A stretch of DNA of 64,000 nt from Clostridia bacterium (GTDB lineage Bacteria; Bacillota; Peptococcia; DRI-13; SM3-B62): the NCBI GenBank assembly GCA_018433675.1, contig JAHDQS010000011.1, positions 16,692 through 80,691 on the forward strand, written 5' to 3'. The notes beneath the pieces are model-generated. The model was not told where the DNA came from. It made no database searches and saw only the letters and a list, made by a program, of their open reading frames with translations. The position numbers and the translations under genes were made by a program. This document shows, one piece after another, positions 16,965 to 26,713 of this stretch (the stretch's first letter is position 1; each line of letters opens with the position of its first letter).

Positions 16965-18518
16965 TCAGCTTCCCAAATCTCCCGCTGCCTTAATCTTGAC
17001 TCGATTGGTTTTGCCGGGATAGTATGCCAAGGGTACATCCTCGACATCAATTATCTCTACTGTTTCACGGACAGCTCCTGCTTCAACTGCTATTTCAACT
17101 GCCTCCTTCTTGGCTTGTACCAAAGCTTCCTCCCGGGAAATCTTTTCATAATCGATAAGCTTTTCGTAAGTACCGCTGACCTTGGATATGGCTGAACCGA
17201 TGGCGTTGGCCGTGCCAAAATGCTCCGGCTTAGTAACCGACTTTGCACCCGCCAGCTTTTCCGGTAAGATTATGGAACCACCACCGACCAGAATTACGTC
17301 CACATCAGAATTAGATACCTTCATCGCATCCAAAGCGTCCTCAACCAGCCGGCTAATAACTCCCATGGCCTTTAATGCAAAACCCTCATCGATTCCGGCA
17401 ACCTTAGCCTTATCACCCAACTCGTACATGCCAAGCCGCACCGCAATGTCTGTAGCGGTAACAGTGTCCCCACCAAAAATGAGCGCTTTTTCCGTAATAC
17501 GGTATCCTACACTATCCGGGCCTACCGTGACTGTTCCGTCCTCGCGCTGCCTAACTATTGAACCACCGCCAAGGCCAATGGTCAGAACATCGGGCATCCG
17601 AAAGTTTGTACGAACACCACCGATGGTAGCCGCTACACTAGATTCCCTTGGAAAACCATTCCGGATGACACCAAGATCGGTTGTAGTACCTCCGACGTCA
17701 ATAACTAACGCGTTTTCCAGCCTTGACAAATAACTAGCCCCCCGAATGGAGTTTGTCGGTCCGCAGGCGATTGTAAGTATTGGGTAGCGAAGCGCCTGTT
17801 CCATCGTCATCAAAGTCCCGTCATTCTGAGACAAGTAGATGGCGGCATTGGTCACACCAAGCTCCGCCAGAGAACGGGCAAAACCTGCGGTAAAGCGTTG
17901 AGCCACCTTACAAAGGGTGGAATTTAAAATTGTGGCATTCTCACGCTCAACAAGACCCATGGAACCGATTTCACCGGAAACGGAGATATGAATATCTTCT
18001 CCCATGATTTCCCTGCACAATTCCGCGGCTCTAAGCTCATGCTCATTCCTGACGGTAGAAAATACGCAAGAAATGGCTACAGACTCAACCTTACCCTTAA
18101 CCTCTTGAAAAAACGCCCGAGCAGTCTCCTCATCCAGTGGGGCCAATTCCTTCCCATCATGCTCGAAGCCGCCGCCGATTATCCTTTCGGCTACAACAAT
18201 CTTTTTCAAATCTTCAGCCCAGTCTGTCATTGGCGGAATCCCCACCGTAGCAGGCGCACCAATCCGCAGTACAGCTATAGGGGCCAGATTTTTGCGCTCT
18301 ACAATCGCATTCGTACACTGGGTCGTACCCAACATGGCTTTTCCTATTTCCCCACGGTCTATGCCGGACAATTCAAGAACATTTTTTACCGCACCCATGA
18401 TACCGTCGTAAATATCTCCGGAAGTAGGATGCTTGACCTCAGCCACCACCTTGAGGTTCTCATCTATCAGCACGGCATCGGTGTTGGTTCCGCCTACGTC
18501 AATACCAAGCTTATACAT
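16965..18518 (-). CDS. hydantoinase/oxoprolinase family protein
   Basis: A 517-residue protein has the Hydant_A_N start MYKLGIDVGGTNTDAVLID (actin-like ATP-binding fold) and a hydantoinase_A part with VIDVGGTTTDLGVIRNG and LGGGSIVRQREDGTV. The family uses ATP to open or hydrolyse cyclic amides such as hydantoins or 5-oxoproline. No HyuB-type partner is nearby; instead it is paired with a DUF917 protein, with overlapping stop/start (TGATG), and an NCS1 permease. A strong AAGGAGGT site precedes the ATG. The substrate is likely a nitrogen-containing heterocycle, by inference from the permease. Confidence 0.88.
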   Translation of the reverse strand: MYKLGIDVGGTNTDAVLIDENLKVVAEVKHPTSGDIYDGIMGAVKNVLELSGIDRGEIGKAMLGTTQCTNAIVERKNLAPIAVLRIGAPATVGIPPMTDWAEDLKKIVVAERIIGGGFEHDGKELAPLDEETARAFFQEVKGKVESVAISCVFSTVRNEHELRAAELCREIMGEDIHISVSGEIGSMGLVERENATILNSTLCKVAQRFTAGFARSLAELGVTNAAIYLSQNDGTLMTMEQALRYPILTIACGPTNSIRGASYLSRLENALVIDVGGTTTDLGVIRNGFPRESSVAATIGGVRTNFRMPDVLTIGLGGGSIVRQREDGTVTVGPDSVGYRITEKALIFGGDTVTATDIAVRLGMYELGDKAKVAGIDEGFALKAMGVISRLVEDALDAMKVSNSDVDVILVGGGSIILPEKLAGAKSVTKPEHFGTANAIGSAISKVSGTYEKLIDYEKISREEALVQAKKEAVEIAVEAGAVRETVEIIDVEDVPLAYYPGKTNRVKIKAAGDLGS

Positions 18519-19612
18519 CAGACCCTACCTCCTTTCACGCGCTTCTCAATGGGTATATAGTCAGTATCACAGCCAAAGTAGCGCGGTCCGACAAGCTCAA
18601 GGCCTTGCGCGGTACGCCACATTTCAAAACATTTGAGGCCAACCACAAAAACACGTTTGCCGTATTTGAGCGCATCAGTAGTTATGGGGGTAAACGTCTC
18701 GGTATCCACCAAACAAATAAGGTCGGGCACCGTTGTTACTATCTCCCCGTCCACACAGGCCACCAAGTTCTCGTTTTGAAACTCGACATAGGCCTCCCGC
18801 CCTTTATATTCTCCAATCCCTTCCAGAACAACCTTACCGAAGTTAAACGCCCCCCGAGTCTCACGCAACACATCCTCAATCTTGCCCTTGAAAAGTTTGA
18901 AGCCTTCGGTGGCCTTAAAAAACATTTCCTCCGGCGTGCCCGTTGAGTTGTTTCTCAAGTTATGCATGGCCCTTCCCAGCATCTCGCTGCGGGTAATGAT
19001 ATCTTTGACGGCATATTGTTTGAGCATCTTGCCTTCCATAACATACAGGCAAACAGAAACGCTGCCTCCGCAGCTCATCGTTACGGCACGGGCAAGCTCT
19101 TCAGTCCACTTGTTTGTTATCGTATCAAAGATGACACAGTTACCTTTTTCATCAGTCAGAGCCATTGGTGTGGCACTTAAGCCCCCGATTGTGAAAGTAA
19201 CCATCTGGAGTTCCGGGAAAGCACGACCCATCCCATCCGCATCTACCAGCGGCAAACCCATTCGCGCCGCTGCAGCTATTGGAAGCATACTGTTAACACC
19301 GCCCGCCTCGATAGGCATAAAGGCATAAATCTTTTTGCCATAAAACTGCGATACCATATCATACAAGGTCTGATACTCGTTGCCGCCAATCGCCTTTTCT
19401 CCTAAAACCGTTGGTGCCCCCATCATCGCGATAGGCACCACCAGTGCGTCGTCCGGAACTTCTTCCGGGTTCAACAGCGTAACCGGGCCGCATTCACGCA
19501 CTGCACTGATAGCCACAAGCTTTCCGATATAGGGGTCTCCTCCCCCGCCGGCTCCCAACAGGGCAGCACCGAGGGCTATGTCTTCGATTTCAGAAATTCC
19601 AATTTTTCGCAA
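18518..19612 (-). CDS. DUF917 domain protein (hydantoinase partner)
   Basis: The 364-residue protein has the DUF917 pattern: an N-terminal ALGAALLGAGGGGDPYIG glycine loop, IPIEAGGVNSMLPIAAA near 100 and DADGMGRAFPELQM near 125. Members are commonly encoded beside hydantoinase/oxoprolinase genes and are thought to take part in the same ring-opening reaction, though the chemistry is not defined. The gene starts with TTG directly after the permease TAG, with GAGGAG upstream, and its TGA overlaps the hydantoinase ATG, so all three are co-translated. Confidence 0.88.
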   Translation of the reverse strand: MRKIGISEIEDIALGAALLGAGGGGDPYIGKLVAISAVRECGPVTLLNPEEVPDDALVVPIAMMGAPTVLGEKAIGGNEYQTLYDMVSQFYGKKIYAFMPIEAGGVNSMLPIAAAARMGLPLVDADGMGRAFPELQMVTFTIGGLSATPMALTDEKGNCVIFDTITNKWTEELARAVTMSCGGSVSVCLYVMEGKMLKQYAVKDIITRSEMLGRAMHNLRNNSTGTPEEMFFKATEGFKLFKGKIEDVLRETRGAFNFGKVVLEGIGEYKGREAYVEFQNENLVACVDGEIVTTVPDLICLVDTETFTPITTDALKYGKRVFVVGLKCFEMWRTAQGLELVGPRYFGCDTDYIPIEKRVKGGRV

Positions 19613-20980
19613 CTAGATCGACTCCTCTTTCAATTTTGTTTCTTCGGATTTTGTACCAGCAATTACATTGCCGAGTATTGCATAAGTGATCAAGGATACG
19701 ATGATGCCGTTAATGGGTCCTACAAAGAACGGAACATTGAGAAAAGGCATCTTTTCCACCAAAGTGGGAAAATAACCGGCGAAGGTTCCGCCGGTTATGC
19801 CGGCTGTAACGACACCAAAAATGAAAGCTATCAGTCCGGGGGCATGGAATCCCTCTTTGATTCTAAAGTTCTCCTTTTTCCCTTTCCCTACTATCCAATA
19901 ATCCGCAATCATCGTACCTGCCAGGGGCGGAATAACAGCACACAACAAACTTAGGAAGCTCTGGAACAGTGCATAAAAACCTGCGGCTGCTAAGGCACCG
20001 ACCAAAGCGACGATGATACCTACGCCTCCCGCTATGCCGGTGGCTATTTTGCTTTTGGACTCATCAATACCGAGCAGAACGGAAAGTGAAATCCCGCCGG
20101 TGTAACCGTTAGTGACGTTGGTAGTCCAGGTCCCGCTTATCAGGGCCAGAAGCCCGAGTATGCCCAGTGTTACAGAACCGAAGGAAATAAATAATTCACT
20201 GATATCATACGTGCCTGTAACAATAGTAAGTATCGATCCAATCATCATAATAGCAAACCCTGCAGGAATAACCCCCAGCACCGAGCTTTTAACCACGTCT
20301 GCCCGACTTTTTGCAAAGCGGCAATAATCCCCGGAAATAACACCGCCCAGGGCAAAGGTCGCAATGGTGTAGTTTATCCCGAACACGAGCCCCATGTTAA
20401 CTGCCGGTTCATAACCGGACATAACGCTCAAACCATCATACTTGGACAAGGCCAGGATAAGCCCGTATATGCAGACGATGCCAAGCAGGGGAACGGCTAT
20501 AGTATTAAGGATCTTCAGTCCCTTAAAGCCGAAACAAGCCGTCAGCAACATAACGGTGCCCCAGAAAATAATACTGAACCAGGTAGGGATGTTGACACCG
20601 AAAATACTAGCAAACATAGCGCTAAAGGACAGTCCGCAGACGGCTGACTGGACCCCGAACCAACCGATACAGGCAATAGCCAAAAGCAGGCTTATGATAT
20701 ACTTGGCGCCTTTCTCTCCCAATGATGATCCTGCCATAACGGCTGTCGGCAATCCCAAATCACAGCCTTGCATGCCAATAAAGCTCATGTACAATGCAAT
20801 AATCGTGTAACCTATAATGACGGATAAAACGCATTGTCCCAAAGTCAAAAAAGAGCCTAAAACCCCTCCCACCATGAGACAGGAAACACAAATCATCGCA
20901 CCTGCCCAAACCATGGTTATTGACCACCAGTTCTCCCTTTGCTCTGAACCTACTTCAAAACCAGTATTCTTCTTTTCCAA
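19613..20980 (-). CDS. NCS1-type permease (cytosine/purine/hydantoin transporter)
   Basis: A 455-residue, roughly 12-helix membrane protein. The N-terminal region NWWSITMVWAGAMICVSCLM, the GSSLGEKGAKY loop and GVISGDYCRFAKSRADVVKS (helix 6 region) match CodB-like nucleobase:cation symporters. The start is most likely a TTG preceded by GAGAGGGG with seven-base spacing; earlier ATG codons include or precede that ribosome site. It is the first gene of the operon and likely brings in the substrate used by the DUF917/hydantoinase pair. Confidence 0.87.
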   Translation of the reverse strand: MEKKNTGFEVGSEQRENWWSITMVWAGAMICVSCLMVGGVLGSFLTLGQCVLSVIIGYTIIALYMSFIGMQGCDLGLPTAVMAGSSLGEKGAKYIISLLLAIACIGWFGVQSAVCGLSFSAMFASIFGVNIPTWFSIIFWGTVMLLTACFGFKGLKILNTIAVPLLGIVCIYGLILALSKYDGLSVMSGYEPAVNMGLVFGINYTIATFALGGVISGDYCRFAKSRADVVKSSVLGVIPAGFAIMMIGSILTIVTGTYDISELFISFGSVTLGILGLLALISGTWTTNVTNGYTGGISLSVLLGIDESKSKIATGIAGGVGIIVALVGALAAAGFYALFQSFLSLLCAVIPPLAGTMIADYWIVGKGKKENFRIKEGFHAPGLIAFIFGVVTAGITGGTFAGYFPTLVEKMPFLNVPFFVGPINGIIVSLITYAILGNVIAGTKSEETKLKEESI

Positions 20981-21023
20981 AGTACCAACCCCTCTCATTT
21001 GTGAATAAGTGAATAATATTAAT

Positions 21024-21051
21024 AGTATATACAAAGCATTTAGTTTTGTAA
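21024..21051 (-). promoter_or_regulatory. promoter of the permease-DUF917-hydantoinase operon
   Basis: Minus strand: TTACAA (21046-21051), 16-base spacer, TATACT (21024-21029), about 43 bases before the proposed TTG start. The -35 box is imperfect, as expected for a promoter that may need the adjacent PucR-type activator. Confidence 0.4.
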
Positions 21052-21071
21052 TTATCCCGGTGGCAAAAAAT

Positions 21072-21111
21072 CAGCCCGTATATTTGTCCTTAAGGACAAA
21101 TATACGGGCTG
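21072..21111 (-). terminator. perfect 40-base palindrome acting as terminator of the PucR gene
   Basis: Each 20-base arm (CAGCCCGTATATTTGTCCTT) is the exact reverse complement of the other. On the minus strand it follows the PucR stop and is followed by ATTTTTTG, fitting an intrinsic terminator. It also sits directly upstream of the permease promoter, so it insulates the two units. Confidence 0.7.
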
Positions 21112-21137
21112 TAATAGGTTTGAACCTTTGGTAATTA

Positions 21138-22748
21138 TTAATCCTCTGATTTTTTCTTTCTTTTATTGGAACCCAATATCCTTTCTAACGCCACCGCTTC
21201 ATACAAACCCGTCGATGCAGGCATCGTCCCTACGCGGTAACCGAAGCGGTCAGACATACATTTCAATCTGTATTTGATAGTATTCTTATGCAGATAGAGC
21301 CTTTGGGCTGTTTCCGCTAAACCGCATCCGGTATCGAGCAAATATACCGCTAACGTACGCTTCAACTCCTCGGCCTCCCTCTCGCCCTTCAGCAAAGACA
21401 GTTGGGACAAAACCTCAGCCACCGCGGCCTCGCCCTGGGCTATCCGTTTGCGACAGTCTTTGGTAAAAAATATCTCCGCTCCGCTAAAGCAGATACGACC
21501 GGGAAATATCTTTTTAATATCGCCAGCATAATCTCGGTTAGACAGATATGCCTCGCGCACGGCTGTAGTATCCTTTAAATTGCGGAACATTGTAAGGATA
21601 TTGCTACCGGGAAGTTGGGCCAGAAGAACTTCCCGCAGGACATCCGCATCCCGCAAAAGTCGCGGACCATCCATAAAAATCACTAAACAGTCTTCATATA
21701 CATCCGCAAAAGAGGTCTTACAGTATTGCTTAGCCAGCTGGCGCACCATATCGGCAGATTCGGAAGAAAACACCTGATTTTCGTTATCCGGTGTAACTAT
21801 CCACATAGCATGTATTGAAGCAACATCGATTTGGAACAAGTCGGCCAATCGCCGCATTTTCATAGGCTCATCCTTCATGATGGCCTTAACGAGTTCAGAG
21901 ATAACAATCCTATCATGCTGTTGGCTCCAAAGACTGACCGCGAGTTGAACGATTTCAACTGCCTGCTGATACATCGCGCCTATGAGGGGCTTATTCTCAC
22001 GAACAATAAACAGCTCCATCCCCTGACCGCTCTCTGAATTGATCTGGGCCTTGTAAAACATACCTCCGGGAAGATAGGGAAAAGCCTCCGGCTTTCCCTG
22101 AATTTTCGGCGGGGGCAGCCCTTTTAAATAAACGTGCAGACCGGAGAGAGCGCGCGGCCAGGCGGCTTCGTTAAGCACATTACCTTCCGCATCTGTAAGT
22201 ATAACAGTAGCACGGATACGGTCGGAAAGCATCTTGAGCACAGTATCGACGGTGCGCTGATGCTGCGGCAAGCGAGAAACCCGTTCCAGCAGTTCAACAA
22301 CCATAGAAACCCCGGAAGCCTGATCCTTATAAATTGCCTCCACAACCTCACAAATCACTTCACTGTACCGCAGGTCTATTCGATTTCTAGGCATGCAAAT
22401 CAAGGTAAAATCCAAACTGTCAGCCAAGGCTATCAACTGTGGATCTATGTCCTTCATGAACACACCCACGTAATACAAAATAAGGCCGACCTCACCGCCT
22501 TCCGCAAGACGCTGGATATTGCGGCATTGGAGTTTTACGTCGTCTTTGATATTGATGAAAGAGGTTATAACTATTTCACTGCCGTTGAACTCGTCATTGT
22601 GAAAAAGCTTATCATTCAACGCTTCCGGGTCAACACTTTCCAGCACAGAAATGCATGAAACGATCTTCTGCAAACCGCCCTTGCCCGCCACCACTTCGGC
22701 ATTACGCAGGGATGGCAGCTTCAATAAATCCGCCACAGTTACAGCCAT
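21138..22748 (-). CDS. PucR family transcriptional regulator
   Basis: The 536-residue protein has the three-part PucR plan: an N-terminal PucR domain (VTVADLLKLPSLRNAEVVAG), a central GGDEF-like/CdaR region, and a C-terminal HTH_30 (LAVYLLDTGCGLAETAQRL, then YLHKNTIKYRLKCM). The start follows GGGAGAGG with eight-base spacing; eleven codons upstream in the same frame are dispensable. PucR proteins sense purine-type catabolites and activate uptake and degradation genes, so it most likely controls the adjacent permease-DUF917-hydantoinase operon. Confidence 0.9.
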   Translation of the reverse strand: MAVTVADLLKLPSLRNAEVVAGKGGLQKIVSCISVLESVDPEALNDKLFHNDEFNGSEIVITSFINIKDDVKLQCRNIQRLAEGGEVGLILYYVGVFMKDIDPQLIALADSLDFTLICMPRNRIDLRYSEVICEVVEAIYKDQASGVSMVVELLERVSRLPQHQRTVDTVLKMLSDRIRATVILTDAEGNVLNEAAWPRALSGLHVYLKGLPPPKIQGKPEAFPYLPGGMFYKAQINSESGQGMELFIVRENKPLIGAMYQQAVEIVQLAVSLWSQQHDRIVISELVKAIMKDEPMKMRRLADLFQIDVASIHAMWIVTPDNENQVFSSESADMVRQLAKQYCKTSFADVYEDCLVIFMDGPRLLRDADVLREVLLAQLPGSNILTMFRNLKDTTAVREAYLSNRDYAGDIKKIFPGRICFSGAEIFFTKDCRKRIAQGEAAVAEVLSQLSLLKGEREAEELKRTLAVYLLDTGCGLAETAQRLYLHKNTIKYRLKCMSDRFGYRVGTMPASTGLYEAVALERILGSNKRKKKSED

Positions 22749-22885
22749 TACGTCATCCTCTCCCAGTTTTATTTTGTCCATTATAACAAAAACACCTCGA
22801 AAAATATAGTCATCGCTTGTATTTTGTATACATTTGAATTAATATTAGCTAATAGAACAAAAAATTGAGATAGGAGGCTAAGTGT

Positions 22886-23872
22886 TTGAGTAAAACAAGA
22901 ATAGGAATCATCGGCTACGGTAATATTGGCAGAGGTGTAGAAGCAGCGGTCAAACAAAATTCTGACATAGAACTGGTCGCAATTTTTACACGAAGACCTC
23001 CGGAAACCCTGCAAACAAATTCCCCGGCAAAGGTGATAATGATTTCGGATGCTGAAAGATATACCGACAGTATTGATGTCATGCTTCTTTGCGGCGGATC
23101 CGCAACAGACCTTCCGGAACAAGGCCCGCAATTTGCCAGAATGTTTAATACAGTTGACACCTTCGACACCCATGCCAGAATTCCCGAGTATTTTGACAAA
23201 GTCAACGCCAGCGCCTTAGCCGGAGGTAAAACCGGCATAATCTCCGTAGGTTGGGATCCGGGACTATTTTCGATGCTTCGAATGATCTCCGGAGCCATTC
23301 TGCCGAAAGGTATGGATTATACTTTTTGGGGGAAAGGCGTAAGCCAAGGACACTCGGATGCCATCAGAAGAGTCCCGGGCGTAAAAAACGGCATTCAATA
23401 CACCGTACCTTTCAAAACTGCTATTGAGCGTGTAAGAACCGGCTCTAACCCTGAATTATCCACCAGAGAAAAGCACTTCAGGGAATGCTATGTAGTTGCT
23501 GAAGAAGACGCTGACAAAACTCGGATCGAAGCAGAAATCAAGAATATGCCAAATTATTTTGCAGATTACAACACCACCGTCAACTTCATCACAGAAGAAG
23601 ATCTGAAGAAAAATCATTCAAAAATGCCACACGGGGGATTCGTATTCAGAAGCGGCTTTACCGGTGAGTCGAAAGCCAATAATCACATCATCGAATTCTC
23701 ATTAAAACTTGACAGCAATCCGGAGTTCACGTCTAATGTATTGCTGGCCTACGCTAGGGCTGCACATAGAATGAATAGGGAAGGCCTTACGGGAGGCAAA
23801 ACCGTCTTTGATGTGCCGCTATCCTACCTGTCTCCGCAAAGCAACAGCGAACTTAGAAGAAAACTCCTGTGA
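22886..23872 (+). CDS. ddh: meso-diaminopimelate dehydrogenase
   Basis: A 328-residue protein starts MSKTRIGIIGYGNIGRGVEA (NADPH-binding Rossmann loop) and continues with TRRPPETL, FDTHARIPEYF and SVGWDPGLFSMLRMI, all characteristic of Ddh, which reductively aminates tetrahydrodipicolinate to meso-diaminopimelate in one step for lysine and peptidoglycan. Length matches the family (about 326). The start is a TTG with AGGAGG eight bases upstream. It is a single-gene unit divergent from the PucR gene. Confidence 0.93.
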   Translation: MSKTRIGIIGYGNIGRGVEAAVKQNSDIELVAIFTRRPPETLQTNSPAKVIMISDAERYTDSIDVMLLCGGSATDLPEQGPQFARMFNTVDTFDTHARIPEYFDKVNASALAGGKTGIISVGWDPGLFSMLRMISGAILPKGMDYTFWGKGVSQGHSDAIRRVPGVKNGIQYTVPFKTAIERVRTGSNPELSTREKHFRECYVVAEEDADKTRIEAEIKNMPNYFADYNTTVNFITEEDLKKNHSKMPHGGFVFRSGFTGESKANNHIIEFSLKLDSNPEFTSNVLLAYARAAHRMNREGLTGGKTVFDVPLSYLSPQSNSELRRKLL

Positions 23873-23891
23873 CGTACTCCGCGCTCGAAAA

Positions 23892-23920
23892 AACAACCAG
23901 GCCCCTAAGGCCTGGTTGTT
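23892..23920 (-). terminator. intrinsic terminator overlapping the MFS stop codon
   Basis: Arms AACAACCAGGCC and GGCCTGGTTGTT pair perfectly over a 5-base loop. On the minus strand a TTTTTT run follows, so it ends the exporter transcript; its stem includes the last codons. It may also slow ddh read-through from the other side, although there is no T-run on the plus strand. Confidence 0.75.
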
Positions 23921-25344
23921 GTGATAGGCACTGCTTTTTTGTCTTCGGCTTTCCGAATATTAGGTCCATCAGGAACATCCTTCAACAAAATCATGGCTAA
24001 ACCCAATAGAACACTCATCCCGATAAATACGACGCTAAAACCTACCTCCTTATCCGGGAAACGCGACAACGCAAGTACTGTCAAGGAGGTCCCGAATACT
24101 CCTCCCAAACTGCGGAACATACCCCGCAATCCTGAAATTGCACTGATTTTTTCCGGCATCAATTCAATAGCGGCATTATTAGATGAGGGGCTCACCATTC
24201 CTACACCCACTCCGGCCAGAAAGACAACTATTGCCAATCGCCAGTAATCCGAAATCTCCATACCCGGTATTTGAACTGCTCCCAGTAAAGGCACCATTCC
24301 CAAGGTACTGACGATCAAAACCACAAAACCTATCCCCATAGGCAATCTGTAACCGCTGCGTTCTATTAACATGCTGGTTACCGTAGCTGTTATCATCACA
24401 CCGACAGCCCTGATAGAAAGCAAAGTACCGCTGGTTAAATCGGACATCCCATATATAGTTTGAGCATAATAGGGAATAAAAGAGGACATGCCAAAGATAC
24501 AAGCACCGTGTATTATATTAATGGCATTCATTACCGCAAAGGGCCTGCTGCGAAACAGGGTCAGATCCAAAATCGGTGTCGACGTCATCTTTTCTCTGCG
24601 GATAAATATATACATAAACAGAAAGGACAGCAAGGGCAATAAATAATTGACCGGCTTCGCGGCGATCTCCGGGCTTTCTCCAAGCCTGTTCAGAAAATAC
24701 ATCATGCTCAATATAGCACCGGCAAAAAGTCCCGCACCAACGAAATCAATCTTAGTGCGGGTTTTTACCTGATCCGTATCCAACAAGAATAAGGCCATAA
24801 TAACAAGGACTACGCCAACGGGAACATTCACCAAAAAAATGGCCTGCCAACTGTAGAAGTTGAGCATTACGCCACCTAAAGCAGGACCGATGATTCCACC
24901 CAAAGGAAAAATGGTTGTAAACAAGCCTATAGCACGGGCCCGATGCTCTTGAAAGCTATCTCCTACAATACCTATAGCTGAAGGCATTATACTTCCTCCC
25001 CCTATGGCTTGAAGAAAGCGGAAAACAATCAGCGCAAAAATATTGGTGGCCTGTGCACACAGAAAAGAACTGACTGTAAAAATAGCGATGCAGGCGATAA
25101 AGACCTTTTTTCTGCCCCATTCATCACTGATGCGCCCCATTAAAGGCATCATAATCATCATTGTCAACTGGTAAACTGTAATAACCCAGCCTGTCCAGTT
25201 TATCCCGGCACCAAAGCTTCTTTGAATTGCTGGAAGAGCTGTCGCCACAATAGTCGCATCTATCGATGCCATTAACAAGGCCAGAGAAGCGACAACAAAT
25301 ATAAGGTATTTGCGGTATCCGTTACTTATTGTTGTTGATGTCAT
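23905..25344 (-). CDS. MFS transporter, DHA2 (EmrB/QacA) family
   Basis: The 479-residue protein has about 14 predicted membrane segments, motif A GRISDEWGRKKVFI between TM2 and TM3, motif B region RFLQAIGGGSIMPSA and motif C GIIGPALGGVMLNF in TM5, typical of proton-driven drug exporters. No EmrA-like or regulator gene is attached; the neighbouring PadR/methyltransferase pair is transcribed in the same direction but has its own promoter. The substrate is not predictable. Confidence 0.92.
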   Translation of the reverse strand: MTSTTISNGYRKYLIFVVASLALLMASIDATIVATALPAIQRSFGAGINWTGWVITVYQLTMMIMMPLMGRISDEWGRKKVFIACIAIFTVSSFLCAQATNIFALIVFRFLQAIGGGSIMPSAIGIVGDSFQEHRARAIGLFTTIFPLGGIIGPALGGVMLNFYSWQAIFLVNVPVGVVLVIMALFLLDTDQVKTRTKIDFVGAGLFAGAILSMMYFLNRLGESPEIAAKPVNYLLPLLSFLFMYIFIRREKMTSTPILDLTLFRSRPFAVMNAINIIHGACIFGMSSFIPYYAQTIYGMSDLTSGTLLSIRAVGVMITATVTSMLIERSGYRLPMGIGFVVLIVSTLGMVPLLGAVQIPGMEISDYWRLAIVVFLAGVGVGMVSPSSNNAAIELMPEKISAISGLRGMFRSLGGVFGTSLTVLALSRFPDKEVGFSVVFIGMSVLLGLAMILLKDVPDGPNIRKAEDKKAVPITTTRP

Positions 25345-25478
25345 TGGGACTACCTCTTTAATGTGCGATTATGTGAGTTTACATGCTGTTAATATACCAT
25401 CAAACATTATATCACACTACCAAAGAATTCTCTGAACCATCTTTACATTTTCATAGATATAATGAACAATTGCTTATG

Positions 25479-26138
25479 CTAGCTTTTTTTCCCTGACACA
25501 CGAAGGCCAAAAAACTCTTTATGAACCATATATTCATTAACCCTTGACTGCTTTAGCAATTCTCTCAGTTCTTCAATAGTATACGATGCATTCAGGGATG
25601 AGAGAAATCCCGGACGTATTTTCTTAGGCTTTGTTGAAAAATAGATCATCCATTTCAGAATCCCACTTACATCACGCCTCATATCAGTAATACAGAAAAT
25701 ACCATTCGGCTTTAAAACCCTGTTGATTTCATTAAAAACTTTCAGCGGGTCCTCCCATTCATGAAGTGAGCCATTTGAGAGAACACCATCAAAAGAATTT
25801 TCATCAAATGGCATCTGTAAACAATTCCCCTGAACATAATCCACCTTACTCTGCAAACCATATTCCTTTGCATTTTGATTTGCTATTTTAATCATATTTT
25901 CACTGATTTCAAGTCCGGTTAATTTGGCATTTTCCGATTCTTTAAGCCATTCCAAGCCAACATAACCGGGTCCGGGACCGATTTCAAGAACATTACCCTT
26001 TGTTATTCCCGCTTTTAAAAAGCTGTCAACATTATTCCAGCCCTTATCACGCATAGTTTTTGCGAATTGATTAAAAATATCTACGGTCACTTCATTCTGG
26101 ATTCCTTCATTTGTTTCAATAATTCTTTTTCTAACCAT
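25479..26138 (-). CDS. class I SAM-dependent methyltransferase
   Basis: The 219-residue enzyme has motif I VLEIGPGPGYVGLEW, the acidic loop GLEISENMIKIAN, motif II/post DGVLSNGSLHEWEDPLKVF and NRVLKPNGIFCITDMRRDV, so the SAM site is complete. The UbiE/Methyltransf_11-like core suggests a small-molecule acceptor. The ATG overlaps the end of the PadR gene region, with AAGGAGGT inside the PadR 3' end, so the two are co-expressed and PadR probably represses it too. The substrate is unknown. Confidence 0.88.
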   Translation of the reverse strand: MVRKRIIETNEGIQNEVTVDIFNQFAKTMRDKGWNNVDSFLKAGITKGNVLEIGPGPGYVGLEWLKESENAKLTGLEISENMIKIANQNAKEYGLQSKVDYVQGNCLQMPFDENSFDGVLSNGSLHEWEDPLKVFNEINRVLKPNGIFCITDMRRDVSGILKWMIYFSTKPKKIRPGFLSSLNASYTIEELRELLKQSRVNEYMVHKEFFGLRVSGKKS

Positions 26139-26681
26139 TTATTCTACCTCCTTGATTTGTAAACATTTTAAGGATTTTTCGGCCCACTCAAGCTCTGCCT
26201 GATAATGTAAGAGATGATGACTGAAAACGATATCGACCATCGTTTGCATTTCATCCGGCACATGTTGAATAGTGTCATCCCGATGGTCTTCAATATGCCT
26301 GATAGTTCCTTTCAGCTTTTCGAGATAGGTTACTAAGCTTTCAACGATTGTACTTGTTTCGAGATACTCGGAAAAATAAAAGACGCTGTCTGCCGGAAAT
26401 GTCGGGCGATAGTCGTATTCAAGCATATTTGCAAGCATTATTTGAAAAGCCTTCCTGCCTTTATCGGTGACTGAATACACCGTTTTTTCAGGTCTATTTC
26501 CCGGTTTTTCGCTACCGGCGGCTAGCAATCCCTCCTTTTGCATTTTCTCAAGATGATAGTAAATCGTCGGCAGTTTGATCCGTGTAAAATCAGATAATTG
26601 TTCGGCTACTATTTTCTTGATTTGATAGCCATGCTGTGGCCCATACCTTTGCAATAATCCAAGTATATAAAGCGGTATCAT
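26139..26681 (-). CDS. PadR family transcriptional regulator
   Basis: A 180-residue protein has an N-terminal winged helix (YILGLLQRYGPQHGYQIKKI, then LPTIYYHLEKMQKEGLL) and a Vir_C-like helical C-terminal half that mediates dimerisation. Its promoter is completely covered by a 43-base inverted repeat, the expected arrangement for autorepression. The downstream methyltransferase shares the transcript. PadR proteins respond to phenolics or antibiotics; the effector here is unknown. Confidence 0.92.
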   Translation of the reverse strand: MIPLYILGLLQRYGPQHGYQIKKIVAEQLSDFTRIKLPTIYYHLEKMQKEGLLAAGSEKPGNRPEKTVYSVTDKGRKAFQIMLANMLEYDYRPTFPADSVFYFSEYLETSTIVESLVTYLEKLKGTIRHIEDHRDDTIQHVPDEMQTMVDIVFSHHLLHYQAELEWAEKSLKCLQIKEVE

Positions 26682-26713
26682 GCAAAAACTCCTTTCATCT
26701 TATCTTGTAAAGC

